A DNA stretch of 64,000 bases from Bacteroidota bacterium (lineage in GTDB: Bacteria > Bacteroidota > Bacteroidia > Chitinophagales > Chitinophagaceae). The stretch is taken from the NCBI GenBank assembly GCA_030706635.1, contig JAUZOD010000006.1:62001-126000 (forward strand), written 5' to 3'. Within the stretch, counting starts at the first letter, position 1; each line of letters begins with the position of its first letter. Below the pieces are notes generated by a model, which was given only the letters and a program-made list of their open reading frames with translations, was not told where the DNA came from and made no database searches. The translations under genes were made by a program, and so were the position numbers. This document shows, piece after piece, positions 1-9,645 of this stretch.

Positions 1-336
1 ATGATCATCACTGCACAGAAGCCGAAGATGAGAGAGGGTGGTTAAATAATCGTTCCCCTTGTAATTGATCACCCGCGCGTCTGACGCATTCAGTTCCGGA
101 TCATGAAGGGGGATTTCGATAATCTGAATATTCCCTGACCGCAATATCGGGAAAGAGATAAGTCCTTCCTTTTGCTTGGGCCTTTCCGCCACCCTGACGA
201 TAAGCCAGGTTTTATTTTGAAATTGAAATACACCCGGATTCAGCAGACAGGCGATCTCCAGGCCATCCCCGCTGGGCTGCAGGTCCGCCGGTTTCAGCAG
301 CGGATTTCCTTCAAAACGGTTGGCTATATCTTTCAT
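1..336 (-). CDS. GH130 family glycoside phosphorylase/hydrolase, N-terminal part
   Basis: This is the N-terminal 112 residues of a protein that runs off the left edge of the window. The translation begins MKDIANRFEGNPLLKPADLQ and continues with ACLLNPGVF, WLIVRVAERP and YLTTLSHLRL. This is the typical opening of GH130 proteins, which fold as five-bladed propellers and cleave or phosphorolyse beta-mannosides. The ATG at 336 is the first in-frame ATG; the frame stays open upstream into the preceding gene, so a non-ATG start cannot be excluded. It is the last gene of the minus-strand SusC/SusD locus seen here. There is no signal peptide, so a cytoplasmic phosphorylase is the simplest reading. 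The catalytic Asp and phosphate-binding residues lie outside the window, so phosphorylase and hydrolase subgroups cannot be told apart. Confidence 0.8.
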   Translation of the reverse strand, partial: MKDIANRFEGNPLLKPADLQPSGDGLEIACLLNPGVFQFQNKTWLIVRVAERPKQKEGLISFPILRSGNIQIIEIPLHDPELNASDARVINYKGNDYLTTLSHLRLLCSDDH

Positions 337-428
337 GATAGCTTTGATTATTTTCCGGGCAAATCTTTCCCATGGCCGGATCCCGGGGAACGGAATCCGG
401 CAGGGACTGCTGTATATATCAGAAATAG

Positions 429-1508
429 CTAAGGTGTTTTTTCTGCGGTATAAATAGAAAGTACTTCTTTATCGGTCAGCGCCGTGTTATAAAAGCGCAC
501 ATCATCCAGGGATCCCGTGAAATAATCCGGACCCCAGTAATAATCTGCATTATTGGAATCACCCAGGTCGTATTTTGATTTGGGTAATTCATTTCCGATT
601 GTGATATTGTATGGGGTGGTGAGTGTTATAGGAGGTCCCGTTTTATTCGTTATTGTTCTAACGAGGGTTCCGTTCAGATAAAACTTAACCGTACTGTTTG
701 CATTGTCGTAAGATGCGGCGGCATGTACCCAGGTGTTCAGAGGCACTGCACTTCCCGATCCGCCATCGTCATCGGTGACCCAATTGTTGTCACCCTTATA
801 AACCGTTAAGTATAAGAAATTACTCCCCTGCAGATTCAGTTTGTATCCATACCAGCGATCCATGGCGAACATATAGTCTCCACCGGTGCTTGGCACATCA
901 GTTTTCAGCCACAGGCTTATGGTGAGACTTTTCGGGTTCAGGTCATTGTTGTAGGGCACCTCGATGGTTGCGCCTTTATCAAAATAATAGGCGGCATTGG
1001 CCTGACCAAAACGGTCTGCTACCAGCTGGGGCAGGGTGCCTCCGTCGACAGCGGTGGTTGCACTCGCGCCTGTCCAGTTTGTTTTAAGGACTCCGTCGTT
1101 TCCATGGCCTGAAGAGTCATTGGCATTGCCATTGAATTTCCAGTACCCCATTAAATTCTCTACAGACACTTCCTGCAATTGCTGGGAACTGAAAGTGCTT
1201 CCTGCGCGCATTAAATTATTCAGGGCATTATTCACTTGTTCCTGAGTATAGTTGGTGGCCGTGTAAACTTCCTGACCCAGATTGAGTACACTGTCCAGCG
1301 CTTCCTTGGCGCCAGGAATATATTGACCGGGCTTATTCCCCTCCACCGAAGCCTCTGCAACAGCGGTTAGTGAATCGATCACGGATTTCAGCCTGGTTTT
1401 ATCTGCGTTGTAATCTGGTGTACTGCTGTTCTTTTTGCAGGAAGTCATGGCCCCCGAAAAGATGCCTCCCAGCAGAATGAGCAGTAAAAAATATTTATTT
1501 GAATGCAT
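429..1508 (-). CDS. FIVAR/LamG-domain surface lipoprotein of the PUL
   Basis: A 359-residue lipoprotein. Starting at the ATG at 1508 gives a signal peptide ending in a lipobox (GAMTSC, Cys24); the longer frame opens with GTG at 1541 and puts a charged tail before it, so 1508 is preferred. After a Ser/Asn-rich linker comes a helical stretch of about 75 residues (roughly 30-105) resembling FIVAR-type three-helix modules. A concanavalin A-like LamG domain follows (about 110-355), with the pattern LMGYWKFNGNANDSSGHGN at its start and SLDDVRFYNTALTDKEV at its end. It lies 29 bases after susD and before the GH130 gene, where SusE/SusF-like glycan-binding proteins usually sit. Inference: an outer-membrane protein that binds the same glycan as SusD. 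LamG proteins can also be catalytic, but I see no active-site signature. Confidence 0.75.
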   Translation of the reverse strand: MHSNKYFLLLILLGGIFSGAMTSCKKNSSTPDYNADKTRLKSVIDSLTAVAEASVEGNKPGQYIPGAKEALDSVLNLGQEVYTATNYTQEQVNNALNNLMRAGSTFSSQQLQEVSVENLMGYWKFNGNANDSSGHGNDGVLKTNWTGASATTAVDGGTLPQLVADRFGQANAAYYFDKGATIEVPYNNDLNPKSLTISLWLKTDVPSTGGDYMFAMDRWYGYKLNLQGSNFLYLTVYKGDNNWVTDDDGGSGSAVPLNTWVHAAASYDNANSTVKFYLNGTLVRTITNKTGPPITLTTPYNITIGNELPKSKYDLGDSNNADYYWGPDYFTGSLDDVRFYNTALTDKEVLSIYTAEKTP

Positions 1509-1537
1509 GGTTTTTATTTTTTCTGGTTGAAGAATGA

Positions 1538-3046
1538 TCACAGACCTAATTTTTTATTGGTATCCCTTTCGGATTGCGGAATGGGAAACCATTTATTGAC
1601 GGAGTAATTAAAATTAGGTGACACGGCCTTCAATACGGTATTGGCGTAGTTTTCTCCATACCGGATGATATCATAAAAGCGATGAAATTCCAGAGCCAGT
1701 TCCACTCTTCTTTCCTGGCGGATGGCATCCCGCAACTGGCTCTGGTCGGTTGTTGTAATATCCGGAAGCAGGCCGTCCGGAACAGTTCCGTAACCAGTCA
1801 GGGATTGGTCATACAGGTAAGATTCGCGGGCTCTTTTTCTTACTTTATTTAGCGGGATCAGGGCGGCTGCGCTTTGGCCACTTTCATTCAATGCTTCTGC
1901 TTCGATCAGTAGAATTTCTGAATAGCGTATCACCTCATAATTCAAATCTCCCTGGCCGCGGTTATTCTGCGGGATTACAGATAAGGGCTGTACCCATTTT
2001 TTGCATAAGTATCCAGTGGTGGTCCAGCTAGGATCCCATCCGAGATCATAATACGGAACTCCCTCGCGGCCGACCGTATAATCCAGCCTGGGATCCACTT
2101 CACCCGTCGTGGCTTTTTCATATTGGTTCACGAGGTCCTGCGTCGGATAAAAAAAGCCATATCCGCCATCGTCACGCGGAGTGAAGAAGGTGTTGAGATC
2201 GTTTGGTTGTCCGCCAGAGAGATGATTTACGGTAAAAACAGCTTCTGTATTATTTTTGGTGGCATCATTGAAGTTGTCGGTATATAAATTCGTAAGCGCA
2301 TAATAACTGAATCCTTCCACAGCCTGCGCTGCCTGCGCTGCCAGCTGATAGTGATTGGCGAGATCAGCGTGGAATAAATAAACCTTTGCCAGCAACGCAT
2401 AGGCAGATCCCTTGGTTACCTGTCCTACCGGAACGGCAGCGGATGGATCAGGTAGATCGGCTATAGCGTCATTGCAATCCTGTTCAATCTGCAGATAAAT
2501 GGAATCCTGCGGTTTGGCAGGGCTTTGTAATTCTTCCGGTGTTTCCACCTTCAGATGCAAAGGAATATTGCCGTACGAGGTGGTGAGAACGAAATAGTAA
2601 TAGGCCCTCAGAAACTTGGCCTGTGCAATCGATGATTTTCTGACGGATTCAGAAACGACGCTGTTGTTGGTCAGTCCGTCCAGCACCACATTGCATTTAA
2701 ATACCCCGTCATAATTTTTCCCCCATAAGGCTTCCACGGCAGAATTGGTGGGAAGAATATTAAATTGATTGATGGATTCAAAATCCGCCTGGTCTCCGGT
2801 ATTCCCTCCTTTGATGGCATCATCGGAAGCCACATCCCCCGTAACCCACAAAGGATTGTCTGTTCCTGAAGTGAACATGAGCGGTGCATAAGCGGCGTTC
2901 ACTGCAAATTGCGCATTAGCATCTGTCGTAAAAAAGTTACTGGGCGAATAAAAGCCCAGCACTGGCTGATCCAGGGTTCTTTTACATCCTGATATACCGA
3001 AAGCCAGCATCGATATAACGATCAGAGATATTTTAATGTGTTTCAT
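1538..3046 (-). CDS. SusD/RagB family nutrient-binding outer-membrane lipoprotein
   Basis: A 502-residue SusD homologue. The signal peptide ends at GISGC, with Cys21 as the lipidation site. The N-terminal SusD-like part follows (around 90-230, with YYYFVLTTSYGNIPL and the TPR-like GSAYALLAKVYLF). The C-terminal RagB/SusD domain ends with the usual ELALEFHRFYDIIRYG and KWFPIPQSE features. The protein caps its SusC partner and binds the glycan at the cell surface. The stop is 18 bases before the susC stop-proximal boundary in transcription order, that is, susC ends at 3065 and susD starts at 3046, so the two are certainly co-transcribed. Length and layout are normal and nothing looks damaged. 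Substrate specificity cannot be read from the sequence. Confidence 0.95.
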   Translation of the reverse strand: MKHIKISLIVISMLAFGISGCKRTLDQPVLGFYSPSNFFTTDANAQFAVNAAYAPLMFTSGTDNPLWVTGDVASDDAIKGGNTGDQADFESINQFNILPTNSAVEALWGKNYDGVFKCNVVLDGLTNNSVVSESVRKSSIAQAKFLRAYYYFVLTTSYGNIPLHLKVETPEELQSPAKPQDSIYLQIEQDCNDAIADLPDPSAAVPVGQVTKGSAYALLAKVYLFHADLANHYQLAAQAAQAVEGFSYYALTNLYTDNFNDATKNNTEAVFTVNHLSGGQPNDLNTFFTPRDDGGYGFFYPTQDLVNQYEKATTGEVDPRLDYTVGREGVPYYDLGWDPSWTTTGYLCKKWVQPLSVIPQNNRGQGDLNYEVIRYSEILLIEAEALNESGQSAAALIPLNKVRKRARESYLYDQSLTGYGTVPDGLLPDITTTDQSQLRDAIRQERRVELALEFHRFYDIIRYGENYANTVLKAVSPNFNYSVNKWFPIPQSERDTNKKLGL

Positions 3047-3064
3047 AAATGATGTGATTAAGAA

Positions 3065-6000
3065 TTAGAAATTAAGGTTAGCTCCAACGGTAAATGTTCT
3101 TGCGGACGGATAGGTCCCCCAGTCGATGCCGACTGCCCTCACGCCGTCTCCGGCTCCATTGGAACTCACGCCCATTTCCGGATCTGAACCTGTATATTTC
3201 GTAATGGTAAATGCATTTTGAACGCTGATGAAAAAACGTGCCGAAGAAATCTTCAGGCTGGATAAAGCGGCGTTGCCAAAACTGTATCCGATCTGAATAT
3301 TCTTAAGTCTGAGGTAAGAACCGTCTTCCAGAAAACGGGTGGATGGTTGTTTGTTATTCGTGGCATCGGACCAGGACAATATCGGGAATTTATTGCTGGT
3401 TCCTTCGCCGTGCCAGCTGTCATTGGCAATCCTTTCCGTTACATCAAACGCCCGGTAAAATCCTTCGATGTCCGTCGCAATCTGGTTATAAATCTTGTTC
3501 CCGTAAACGCCCTGGAAGAAAAGGCTAAGGTCAAAGTTTCTATAGTTTGCTGTTCCGGTAAATCCATAAGTGAATTTAGGAATCGGGCTGCCGACATTCT
3601 GCCTGTCGTTCTGGTCAATCACTCCGTCGTTGTTTACATCCAGGTATTTCACGTCACCTGCCCGTACGCCGGGACCCTGATAGGCATGGGTAAATACTTC
3701 CTTGTCATTTTGAAAAATGCCTTCCTGGCGAAGCATATAGAATTCTCCGATGGGTTGTCCTTCGGCGGTAAGGGTCGCATATACATTGTCGTCGATCCTT
3801 CCGCCGGGGATTGGCTTGCCGTCAGCCAGGGCGACTACCTTGTTGTGCACAGTAGCTAAATTTGCGCTTACGGAATAACGCCAGTCCTTGTTAATGGTTT
3901 TCCGGTAACCCAGTTCAAATTCAAAACCACTATTCAATACCTGGCCGGCATTCTCGGTTGGACTGCCTGCACTGCCTGCGCTGCTGGGGACGGGAACAGA
4001 TAGCAACATGCCGGATGTGGTTTTGTTGTAATAGTCCGCCGTAAACGTAATGGCGTTCTGTAAAAGACCCAGGTCGAGGCCGACGTCTTTTTGCGTACTG
4101 GTTTCCCAGCGGATGTCCGGATTACCATTTGAAGTAATGGTATAGCCCGGAGCTATAACACCACCGAAAGAATAGGATGCTGTAGGACCTACCGTGGACG
4201 TATATGCGTAGTTTCCGATTTCCTGGTTACCCAGCTGCCCTATGCTTCCCCTTAATTTCAGTAAAGAGATCTGAGTGATGTTCTGCATGAAAGCTTCTTT
4301 ATCGATTCTCCATCCAAGGGCTCCCGAGAAGAAATCGCCGTAACGGTTGGTGGGCTGGAGCCTGGAAGATCCATCTCTCCTGAAGCTGAACGAAGCCAGG
4401 TATTTGTCATCATAAGTATAAGCCGCTCTGCCCAGCAGGGAAAACAAAGCCCAGCGGGATTCGTTGCCGCCGGTACTTCCGTAGGGCGAAAGGGTTGTTC
4501 CTATTCCATTGTCCAGGTACTGAAAGGCAGGTGACTGGTTCGGATAATTCTGTTGCGAGCCGGAGAATGCTTTGGAATCGTTATAGATGAGTTCAGTGCC
4601 ACCGAGCAGGTCAACGGCATGTTTCCCGCTTTCCCATTTGTAGGTAGCGGTATTCGTCCAGTTGTAATTAAAATTATCTGCGTTGGATTGTCCGAGAGAA
4701 CCGGTGGCATTGATGCTCCTGGTTCCCCAGGTCGGATTGAATTGTTTATAATCGGTAATGATATCATTGGTGCCCAAATCTGTTTTGATGGTCAGATTTT
4801 TTACGGGCGTCATTTGCAGGTAAATATCTCCCAGCAATGAATAATTATAGTAGTTGGTATTGGTGTTGGCCGCGAGCCCGACCGGATTGTATCCGTCACC
4901 AAAGAATGCGGGGGGATTGGGAAGATCTACAAAACTGCCATCCTTATTATAAACAGGCGTTGCCGGTGTTCTGAATAAAGCATAACGCATGATGCTGGCC
5001 CCGGGATTGCCGGCTCCGTAACCATCACCGGAGCTCCCGACCTGTCTGAATTTATTGTAGGCGAGGTTAATATTGGTTCCCATGGAAAACAATTTGGAAA
5101 GTGTGCTGGCCAGGGCTGCATGCACATTTGCCCGCTGATTGGAAGAATTCATGATCATTCCCTTCTGGTCAAGATAGGAGCCCGACAAAGAATAAGTTGT
5201 ATTCGGGGTGCCACCGCTGACGGAGAACTGCACATTGGTCATGGGCGCTGATTTCAGCACTTCTTTCTGCCAGTTCACGTCCGGAAGGGTATCAATTGTG
5301 CTCTGCGGAATCGGGGTCCTTCCGTCGTTCAACGCTGCGGTATTGAAAGCACGCACGTATTCGGCAGTATTGGCCATCTTGATTAAATGCCCGGGCGCCT
5401 GCACGCCGGTATAGGCATTCACACTGAACCGGGGAATACCTGATTTGCCTTTTTTTGTGGTGATCAGCACCACGCCGTTGGAAGACCTTGCTCCGTAAAT
5501 GGAAGCGGAGGCAGCATCTTTCAAAATAGTAATGCTTTCCACATCGTTCGGGGAAATTTCATTGATGCCATCCTTGGTCGGAACACCATCCACGATGTAC
5601 AGGGGATCATTGTTCCCAATGGTTCCAATCCCTCTTATTCTCACTTCAATGGGACCACCGGGTGCGCCCGTGGATGAAGTAACCACCACGCCGGGCGCTT
5701 TACCCTGCATGATCTGGTCAACACCACCAACGGGAATATTGCTGATATTTTTGGCGTCTATTACTGACAAGGCCCCGGTAAGGTCTTTTCGCTTTTGCGT
5801 TGTATAACCGATCACCACTACATCGTTCATGCTGCCTGACGATTCGGCCAGGGTGATATTCAATTCATTTTGGCTGCCGACACTGATGGACTGTTTTTGG
5901 TAACCAACGTATGAAATCTCCAGGATTACTTTGCCCTGGGGAACAGGCAAACTGAATTTTCCCAGTTCATCCGTGACCGTGCCCGTTTTCATGCCGGATA

Positions 6001-6178
6001 TCATCACTGATACGCCTGTCAGGGGTTCTCCTTTTTGATTCGAGATTATGCCGCTAACGTGCCTGCCTGCATCCGGGTTCTGGGCATAACCTGAAAAAAA
6101 GAGCAGCATGATCATCAATAATTGGGCGGCAATCTTCACCGCCCATGGCCTGAAAGCAATCTGTAGTTTTTGTTTCAT
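3065..6178 (-). CDS. SusC/RagA family TonB-linked outer-membrane transporter
   Basis: A 1037-residue TonB-dependent transporter that imports oligosaccharides through the outer membrane. A signal peptide ends near FFSGYAQ. A carboxypeptidase-regulatory-like domain follows (about 38-112, HVSGIISNQKGEPLTGVSV). Next is a TonB box region with DVVVIGYTTQKR, then a plug domain (about 130-245) with the SusC-typical RIRGIGTIGNNDPLYIVDGV and SIYGARSSNGVVLITTKKG. The rest is a 22-strand barrel ending in F, as expected for BAM-dependent folding. It lies upstream of susD in the operon and 63 bases downstream of the glycosidase-like gene. Family knowledge supports SusCD complex formation. The imported glycan is inferred from the GH130 gene and is not visible here. 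Confidence 0.96.
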   Translation of the reverse strand: MKQKLQIAFRPWAVKIAAQLLMIMLLFFSGYAQNPDAGRHVSGIISNQKGEPLTGVSVMISGMKTGTVTDELGKFSLPVPQGKVILEISYVGYQKQSISVGSQNELNITLAESSGSMNDVVVIGYTTQKRKDLTGALSVIDAKNISNIPVGGVDQIMQGKAPGVVVTSSTGAPGGPIEVRIRGIGTIGNNDPLYIVDGVPTKDGINEISPNDVESITILKDAASASIYGARSSNGVVLITTKKGKSGIPRFSVNAYTGVQAPGHLIKMANTAEYVRAFNTAALNDGRTPIPQSTIDTLPDVNWQKEVLKSAPMTNVQFSVSGGTPNTTYSLSGSYLDQKGMIMNSSNQRANVHAALASTLSKLFSMGTNINLAYNKFRQVGSSGDGYGAGNPGASIMRYALFRTPATPVYNKDGSFVDLPNPPAFFGDGYNPVGLAANTNTNYYNYSLLGDIYLQMTPVKNLTIKTDLGTNDIITDYKQFNPTWGTRSINATGSLGQSNADNFNYNWTNTATYKWESGKHAVDLLGGTELIYNDSKAFSGSQQNYPNQSPAFQYLDNGIGTTLSPYGSTGGNESRWALFSLLGRAAYTYDDKYLASFSFRRDGSSRLQPTNRYGDFFSGALGWRIDKEAFMQNITQISLLKLRGSIGQLGNQEIGNYAYTSTVGPTASYSFGGVIAPGYTITSNGNPDIRWETSTQKDVGLDLGLLQNAITFTADYYNKTTSGMLLSVPVPSSAGSAGSPTENAGQVLNSGFEFELGYRKTINKDWRYSVSANLATVHNKVVALADGKPIPGGRIDDNVYATLTAEGQPIGEFYMLRQEGIFQNDKEVFTHAYQGPGVRAGDVKYLDVNNDGVIDQNDRQNVGSPIPKFTYGFTGTANYRNFDLSLFFQGVYGNKIYNQIATDIEGFYRAFDVTERIANDSWHGEGTSNKFPILSWSDATNNKQPSTRFLEDGSYLRLKNIQIGYSFGNAALSSLKISSARFFISVQNAFTITKYTGSDPEMGVSSNGAGDGVRAVGIDWGTYPSARTFTVGANLNF

Positions 6179-6241
6179 AATGCTAGATCAGTTTTGTGAT
6201 TGAAGAATGTTTGTTATGGGGACTGACTTTTGTTTGCATTT

Positions 6242-8710
6242 TTATTTTTTATAATCGGGATCCATCTCCGGTTTACGGAGTCCTGCAACTTCATCGGCCA
6301 TCAGGATAAATACATTCCAGCAAAGCCCCCTCGTTGAAGGCCACCAGGAATCCGTGGAAGTCCATTTGGTCGGGATGAATTCCTTGCTGAAAGGCCATTT
6401 CGGATTCAGGTTGATTTCTGCCCACACCCGGTTCTCCATGAGATCACGGGCTTTCTTCCACCCGTGTTTCAAGCCGACCACATAGGCGCAGTATTCCGGC
6501 CGCAGCCAGCTACCGCCGTTATAATAATAACCGTCATTCTTTCCGTCAGTATAATTCTCTTCGCCAAATTTTTCAAATGGCTGGTAGTCTTTACTGAGAA
6601 AGGCATAACCCTTTTTATCTTTTGTGAGATGGATCAAAATGGGTGCGGTGGTTCCATATTCCGGATGCGGCGATCCGGCAACTTTATTGAGGACCGGGAT
6701 CTGATCGAGATGATTGATCACCATTTCATCCGATAGTATCGGCCGGCCGAATAACCACAGGGAGAAGAATTCCGGTTCAAGATCCGTGGGGGAAATGAGA
6801 TCCGGATATTTCTTGTCGAATAGCATGTGTTTTCTTTTTCGGTCATAAAAGTCCCGGTATCCCTGCTCTGCTTTTGCAATATGGTCTTCAGTTACCGGGA
6901 ATCCAAGCTCTCTGATAGTTCTCAGCGCAATTGCCAGCATGCCCTGGTTTACAGCCAAACGATCGGTTTTCGGATTAAAATCAATGATATCCACCTGGCA
7001 TAGCGGAAAATGCGAGTAGCAAATGCCGTTTCCCGTTGAATCAAATTCATTCAATACATAATCTACCGTTTTTTTTATTTTATCCTGTGGAAGTACAGCG
7101 CCGAACCGGCGTTTATTCAACATGGCCCAAATCAGCCATTCGATACTGGCTTCATTGTCTTTGGCCTCCACGGAACCCATATAGGGTGTAATGATGGTGC
7201 CAATGGCTCCCTTCGGGGTTTGCGTTTTAGCCCATTGATTCCACAGTGCAAGATTTAAGTCCTTATTATAAGTTGAAACCGTAGAAAAGAAACAATCCCG
7301 GTTGTACATATCCGGCATATAATTCATGTTGGGCACATTAAATGGCGTAAAATCCCGCACGGAAGTGATCCAGGTAAGCATGTTGAAATTGGCGTAAAGC
7401 ATTTTTTCAATCAGAGATCCCCGGAATCCTTTTCCTTCCGCCAGCATGGCCTGGGAAGAGATCATGAAATCCCTGTGGGATTTCCAGGGCTCAACAAAAG
7501 CATAAGTGGTTTTTTCTGCCGGTTTCCCAAGCGGGAGAATATTGTATGGCTCACGTCGGGGCTGGTTTTCCTGCAGGCTGAAGTCTTTTATCTGAAGGGT
7601 GGATTCTTTTCCGGATTGCGTGCCGATAAAAATGGACACGCTGTCCTTTTCAATATAAGGAACAAGTATGCTTCCTTTAAAGAGTGTCCATTCATTTTCG
7701 TTACAGGGGAAAGCATCAATGTATTTCAGGCCGTCTTCCAGTTCCACGGTGCGGTGACCATTTTTCATCCGGAAAAGTTTAAGGGCTACCGGCGCGGAAC
7801 CTTTGCAAAGGAAAGAGATGGTATATGTCCGTTGATCTTTCAGGGGACTTATAAAGGATATGCCTGCGGGGCCTCCGGGATGACAGCTTAGAGAAATCAG
7901 ACCCTCTTTTTTATCTACCTCAACATTTCCTTCTTTCTGATAATCTTCCCGAAGCTTTATCAACTCAGCACTTCCGGCATCCAGATTGTACATTTCCCCA
8001 TAGGTTTGCCGGATATAGTTATCATGCTGATTTCTTTCCGCTTCTGTAGCCACGGAAAACAATTCCGGATCGGGCAGTCTGCGCATGCCTGTGAAACCAC
8101 CGCCGCGCCCGCTGAACCGGCGACGGGTAGTTCGGGTATACTGATTTTTATAACCGGCATCGGTTAAAAAGCCAACCAGCTGATGATCCGGAGTTACCCA
8201 ACCCACGGCTGGAAACATTTCGTGAACAAACCCGCCCGGAAAATCATCGTGCTCAAAACTGGTGTATTTCAATGGATCTCCCGACGGCCTGGCCGTTTCA
8301 TCCAGAATATAGTACATGTCTGGCATGGATGGCTGAAACAGGCGGATGGTCTTTTTGATGATGTGCCGGTGAATGACCTCATAACGCACGCTTACATCAA
8401 GGTTTGCGTCAAACTCCTTTATATAAGAGCTTCTGCTGAGTATGATGAGACTGTCGTTCCCGGCCCATGTTTCTCCTTTCCAGGATTCGATGCTGCCCGT
8501 TGTGCTCTGGTCCAGATTGAATAATCTAATGGAGAACTCTTCACTGCGGGAGATCCGTAATTGATTTCCTTCATAAATATTTACAAAAAAGCCATGTTGA
8601 GCGTCGCCTGCTATTTGTAAGTGCAACCGGGTACTTTGGCCTTGGGAGCAATGGGGATAGATAAACAGGCAAATAGAGAATACAACGAGTGCAATTCGGT
8701 CACATCTCAT
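6242..8710 (-). CDS. Secreted six-hairpin glycosidase-like protein, family not assigned
   Basis: An 822-residue secreted protein. The ATG at 8710 is preferred over the in-frame TTG at 8719, and it gives a short signal peptide ending near YPHCSQG. The first half (to about 400) is beta-rich, as in the supersandwich domain that precedes (alpha/alpha)6 barrels. The second half holds aromatic, acidic helical motifs such as MYNRDCFFSTVSTYNKDL, DNEASIEWLIWAML, YNGGSWLRPEYCAYVVGLKHG and a final DSWWPSTRGLCWNVF. This layout resembles six-hairpin glycosidases of the GH63/GH37/GH78 type, but I cannot place it in a numbered family. It is the first gene before susC in the locus and probably part of the same operon, so it likely acts on the imported glycan in the periplasm. 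Catalytic acids are not assigned. Confidence 0.6.
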   Translation of the reverse strand: MRCDRIALVVFSICLFIYPHCSQGQSTRLHLQIAGDAQHGFFVNIYEGNQLRISRSEEFSIRLFNLDQSTTGSIESWKGETWAGNDSLIILSRSSYIKEFDANLDVSVRYEVIHRHIIKKTIRLFQPSMPDMYYILDETARPSGDPLKYTSFEHDDFPGGFVHEMFPAVGWVTPDHQLVGFLTDAGYKNQYTRTTRRRFSGRGGGFTGMRRLPDPELFSVATEAERNQHDNYIRQTYGEMYNLDAGSAELIKLREDYQKEGNVEVDKKEGLISLSCHPGGPAGISFISPLKDQRTYTISFLCKGSAPVALKLFRMKNGHRTVELEDGLKYIDAFPCNENEWTLFKGSILVPYIEKDSVSIFIGTQSGKESTLQIKDFSLQENQPRREPYNILPLGKPAEKTTYAFVEPWKSHRDFMISSQAMLAEGKGFRGSLIEKMLYANFNMLTWITSVRDFTPFNVPNMNYMPDMYNRDCFFSTVSTYNKDLNLALWNQWAKTQTPKGAIGTIITPYMGSVEAKDNEASIEWLIWAMLNKRRFGAVLPQDKIKKTVDYVLNEFDSTGNGICYSHFPLCQVDIIDFNPKTDRLAVNQGMLAIALRTIRELGFPVTEDHIAKAEQGYRDFYDRKRKHMLFDKKYPDLISPTDLEPEFFSLWLFGRPILSDEMVINHLDQIPVLNKVAGSPHPEYGTTAPILIHLTKDKKGYAFLSKDYQPFEKFGEENYTDGKNDGYYYNGGSWLRPEYCAYVVGLKHGWKKARDLMENRVWAEINLNPKWPFSKEFIPTKWTSTDSWWPSTRGLCWNVFILMADEVAGLRKPEMDPDYKK

Positions 8711-8903
8711 ATGAAGCAATTCGAACGGAAAGCTAACCTCAACCGCGGCCGGATCTGTACACTATAGTTGCATTGTAGTGTACCGGGGTTGCATAAAGAC
8801 TGTATTTACAAGTTTTTGCGTGAGGACTGCTCCGGTCTTTTCCTTATTTCCCAATTTCAATATGCGTTCATAATACATATTGTCTGTGATAAACCAGACG
8901 CTT

Positions 8904-9644
8904 TTACAGCATCGCTTCTTCCATATATTTTCTTCCGTATTTCCCCCACCGGGATAAGCCGTCGGTCAGGGTTTTGCTGAATACGGCATTGTTGCATTTT
9001 TTGCCCTTAGTGGGCGGCGTCAGCTGGGGTTTGGTAATGGGTATGACTTCCACCTGGTCTGCAAACCAGGTGATATGCTGATGCGGGAGGCTGATGCCGA
9101 GAATCATTCCCGGTAATCCGGAAAAAGATTCCGGACCGCCGGGTGTGACGATCTCATCGGTATAAAAAGCTACGACATAAATCGAATCCATGATCAGGGC
9201 ATTGGCGCGGTGACAGGTGAAGCCGGCAATGTCCCTGGTCTCGTCGGTCATTTTCCATCGAATCCGCCGCAGGCTGTCCTGGATAAGAAAAGTTTCTCCA
9301 AACACTTCCTTCTGGCTCACCGAGCGGCCGGTAGAATAATCGCCACTTACCACATTCGTCTCCGCGGCTTCTTCCCAGAGCTTATTGTTTTCCGGGTTTT
9401 CCCTGCCTGGCTTATACACCCACTGGTTATGCGAGAAGAAAAGCTGGAAATAGGTCCTTTTAAATTTAGGCATGGTTTTCTTCATCAAATCGGAAAATCC
9501 ATCGTCATCGGGAGTAATCCTGGCGATTAAATTGACTGTTCGGGTAAATTCAATTTTCCCCTCAGATAAAAAGATCGTGTTTTGTGCATGACCAACTATG
9601 CAGGACAGGAGCAAGGCGGTAATCGAAAGAATAAATTGTCGCAT
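8904..9644 (-). CDS. GLPGLI family secreted protein
   Basis: A 246-residue protein with a signal peptide ending at VGHAQ. It contains the family-defining segment as SFSGLPGMILGI near residue 165, preceded by WKMTDETRDIAGFTCHRA and VVAFYTDEI, a layout typical of GLPGLI proteins (TIGR01200). The biochemical role of the family is not known. The family is often found beside TonB-receptor-like barrels, as here: its start lies 1 base after the stop of the upstream barrel gene, so the two are translationally linked. The basic C-terminus (GRKYMEEAML) is unremarkable. It sits between the HTCS regulator and the SusCD genes, so it may be co-regulated, but a direct role in glycan use is not supported by the sequence. 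Confidence 0.88.
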   Translation of the reverse strand: MRQFILSITALLLSCIVGHAQNTIFLSEGKIEFTRTVNLIARITPDDDGFSDLMKKTMPKFKRTYFQLFFSHNQWVYKPGRENPENNKLWEEAAETNVVSGDYSTGRSVSQKEVFGETFLIQDSLRRIRWKMTDETRDIAGFTCHRANALIMDSIYVVAFYTDEIVTPGGPESFSGLPGMILGISLPHQHITWFADQVEVIPITKPQLTPPTKGKKCNNAVFSKTLTDGLSRWGKYGRKYMEEAML

Positions 9645-9645
9645 A

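Noticed and set aside
3347-3859. Plus-strand frame of 170 codons inside the susC gene
   Set aside because: Shadow of the SusC barrel in the opposite strand; no protein-like features.
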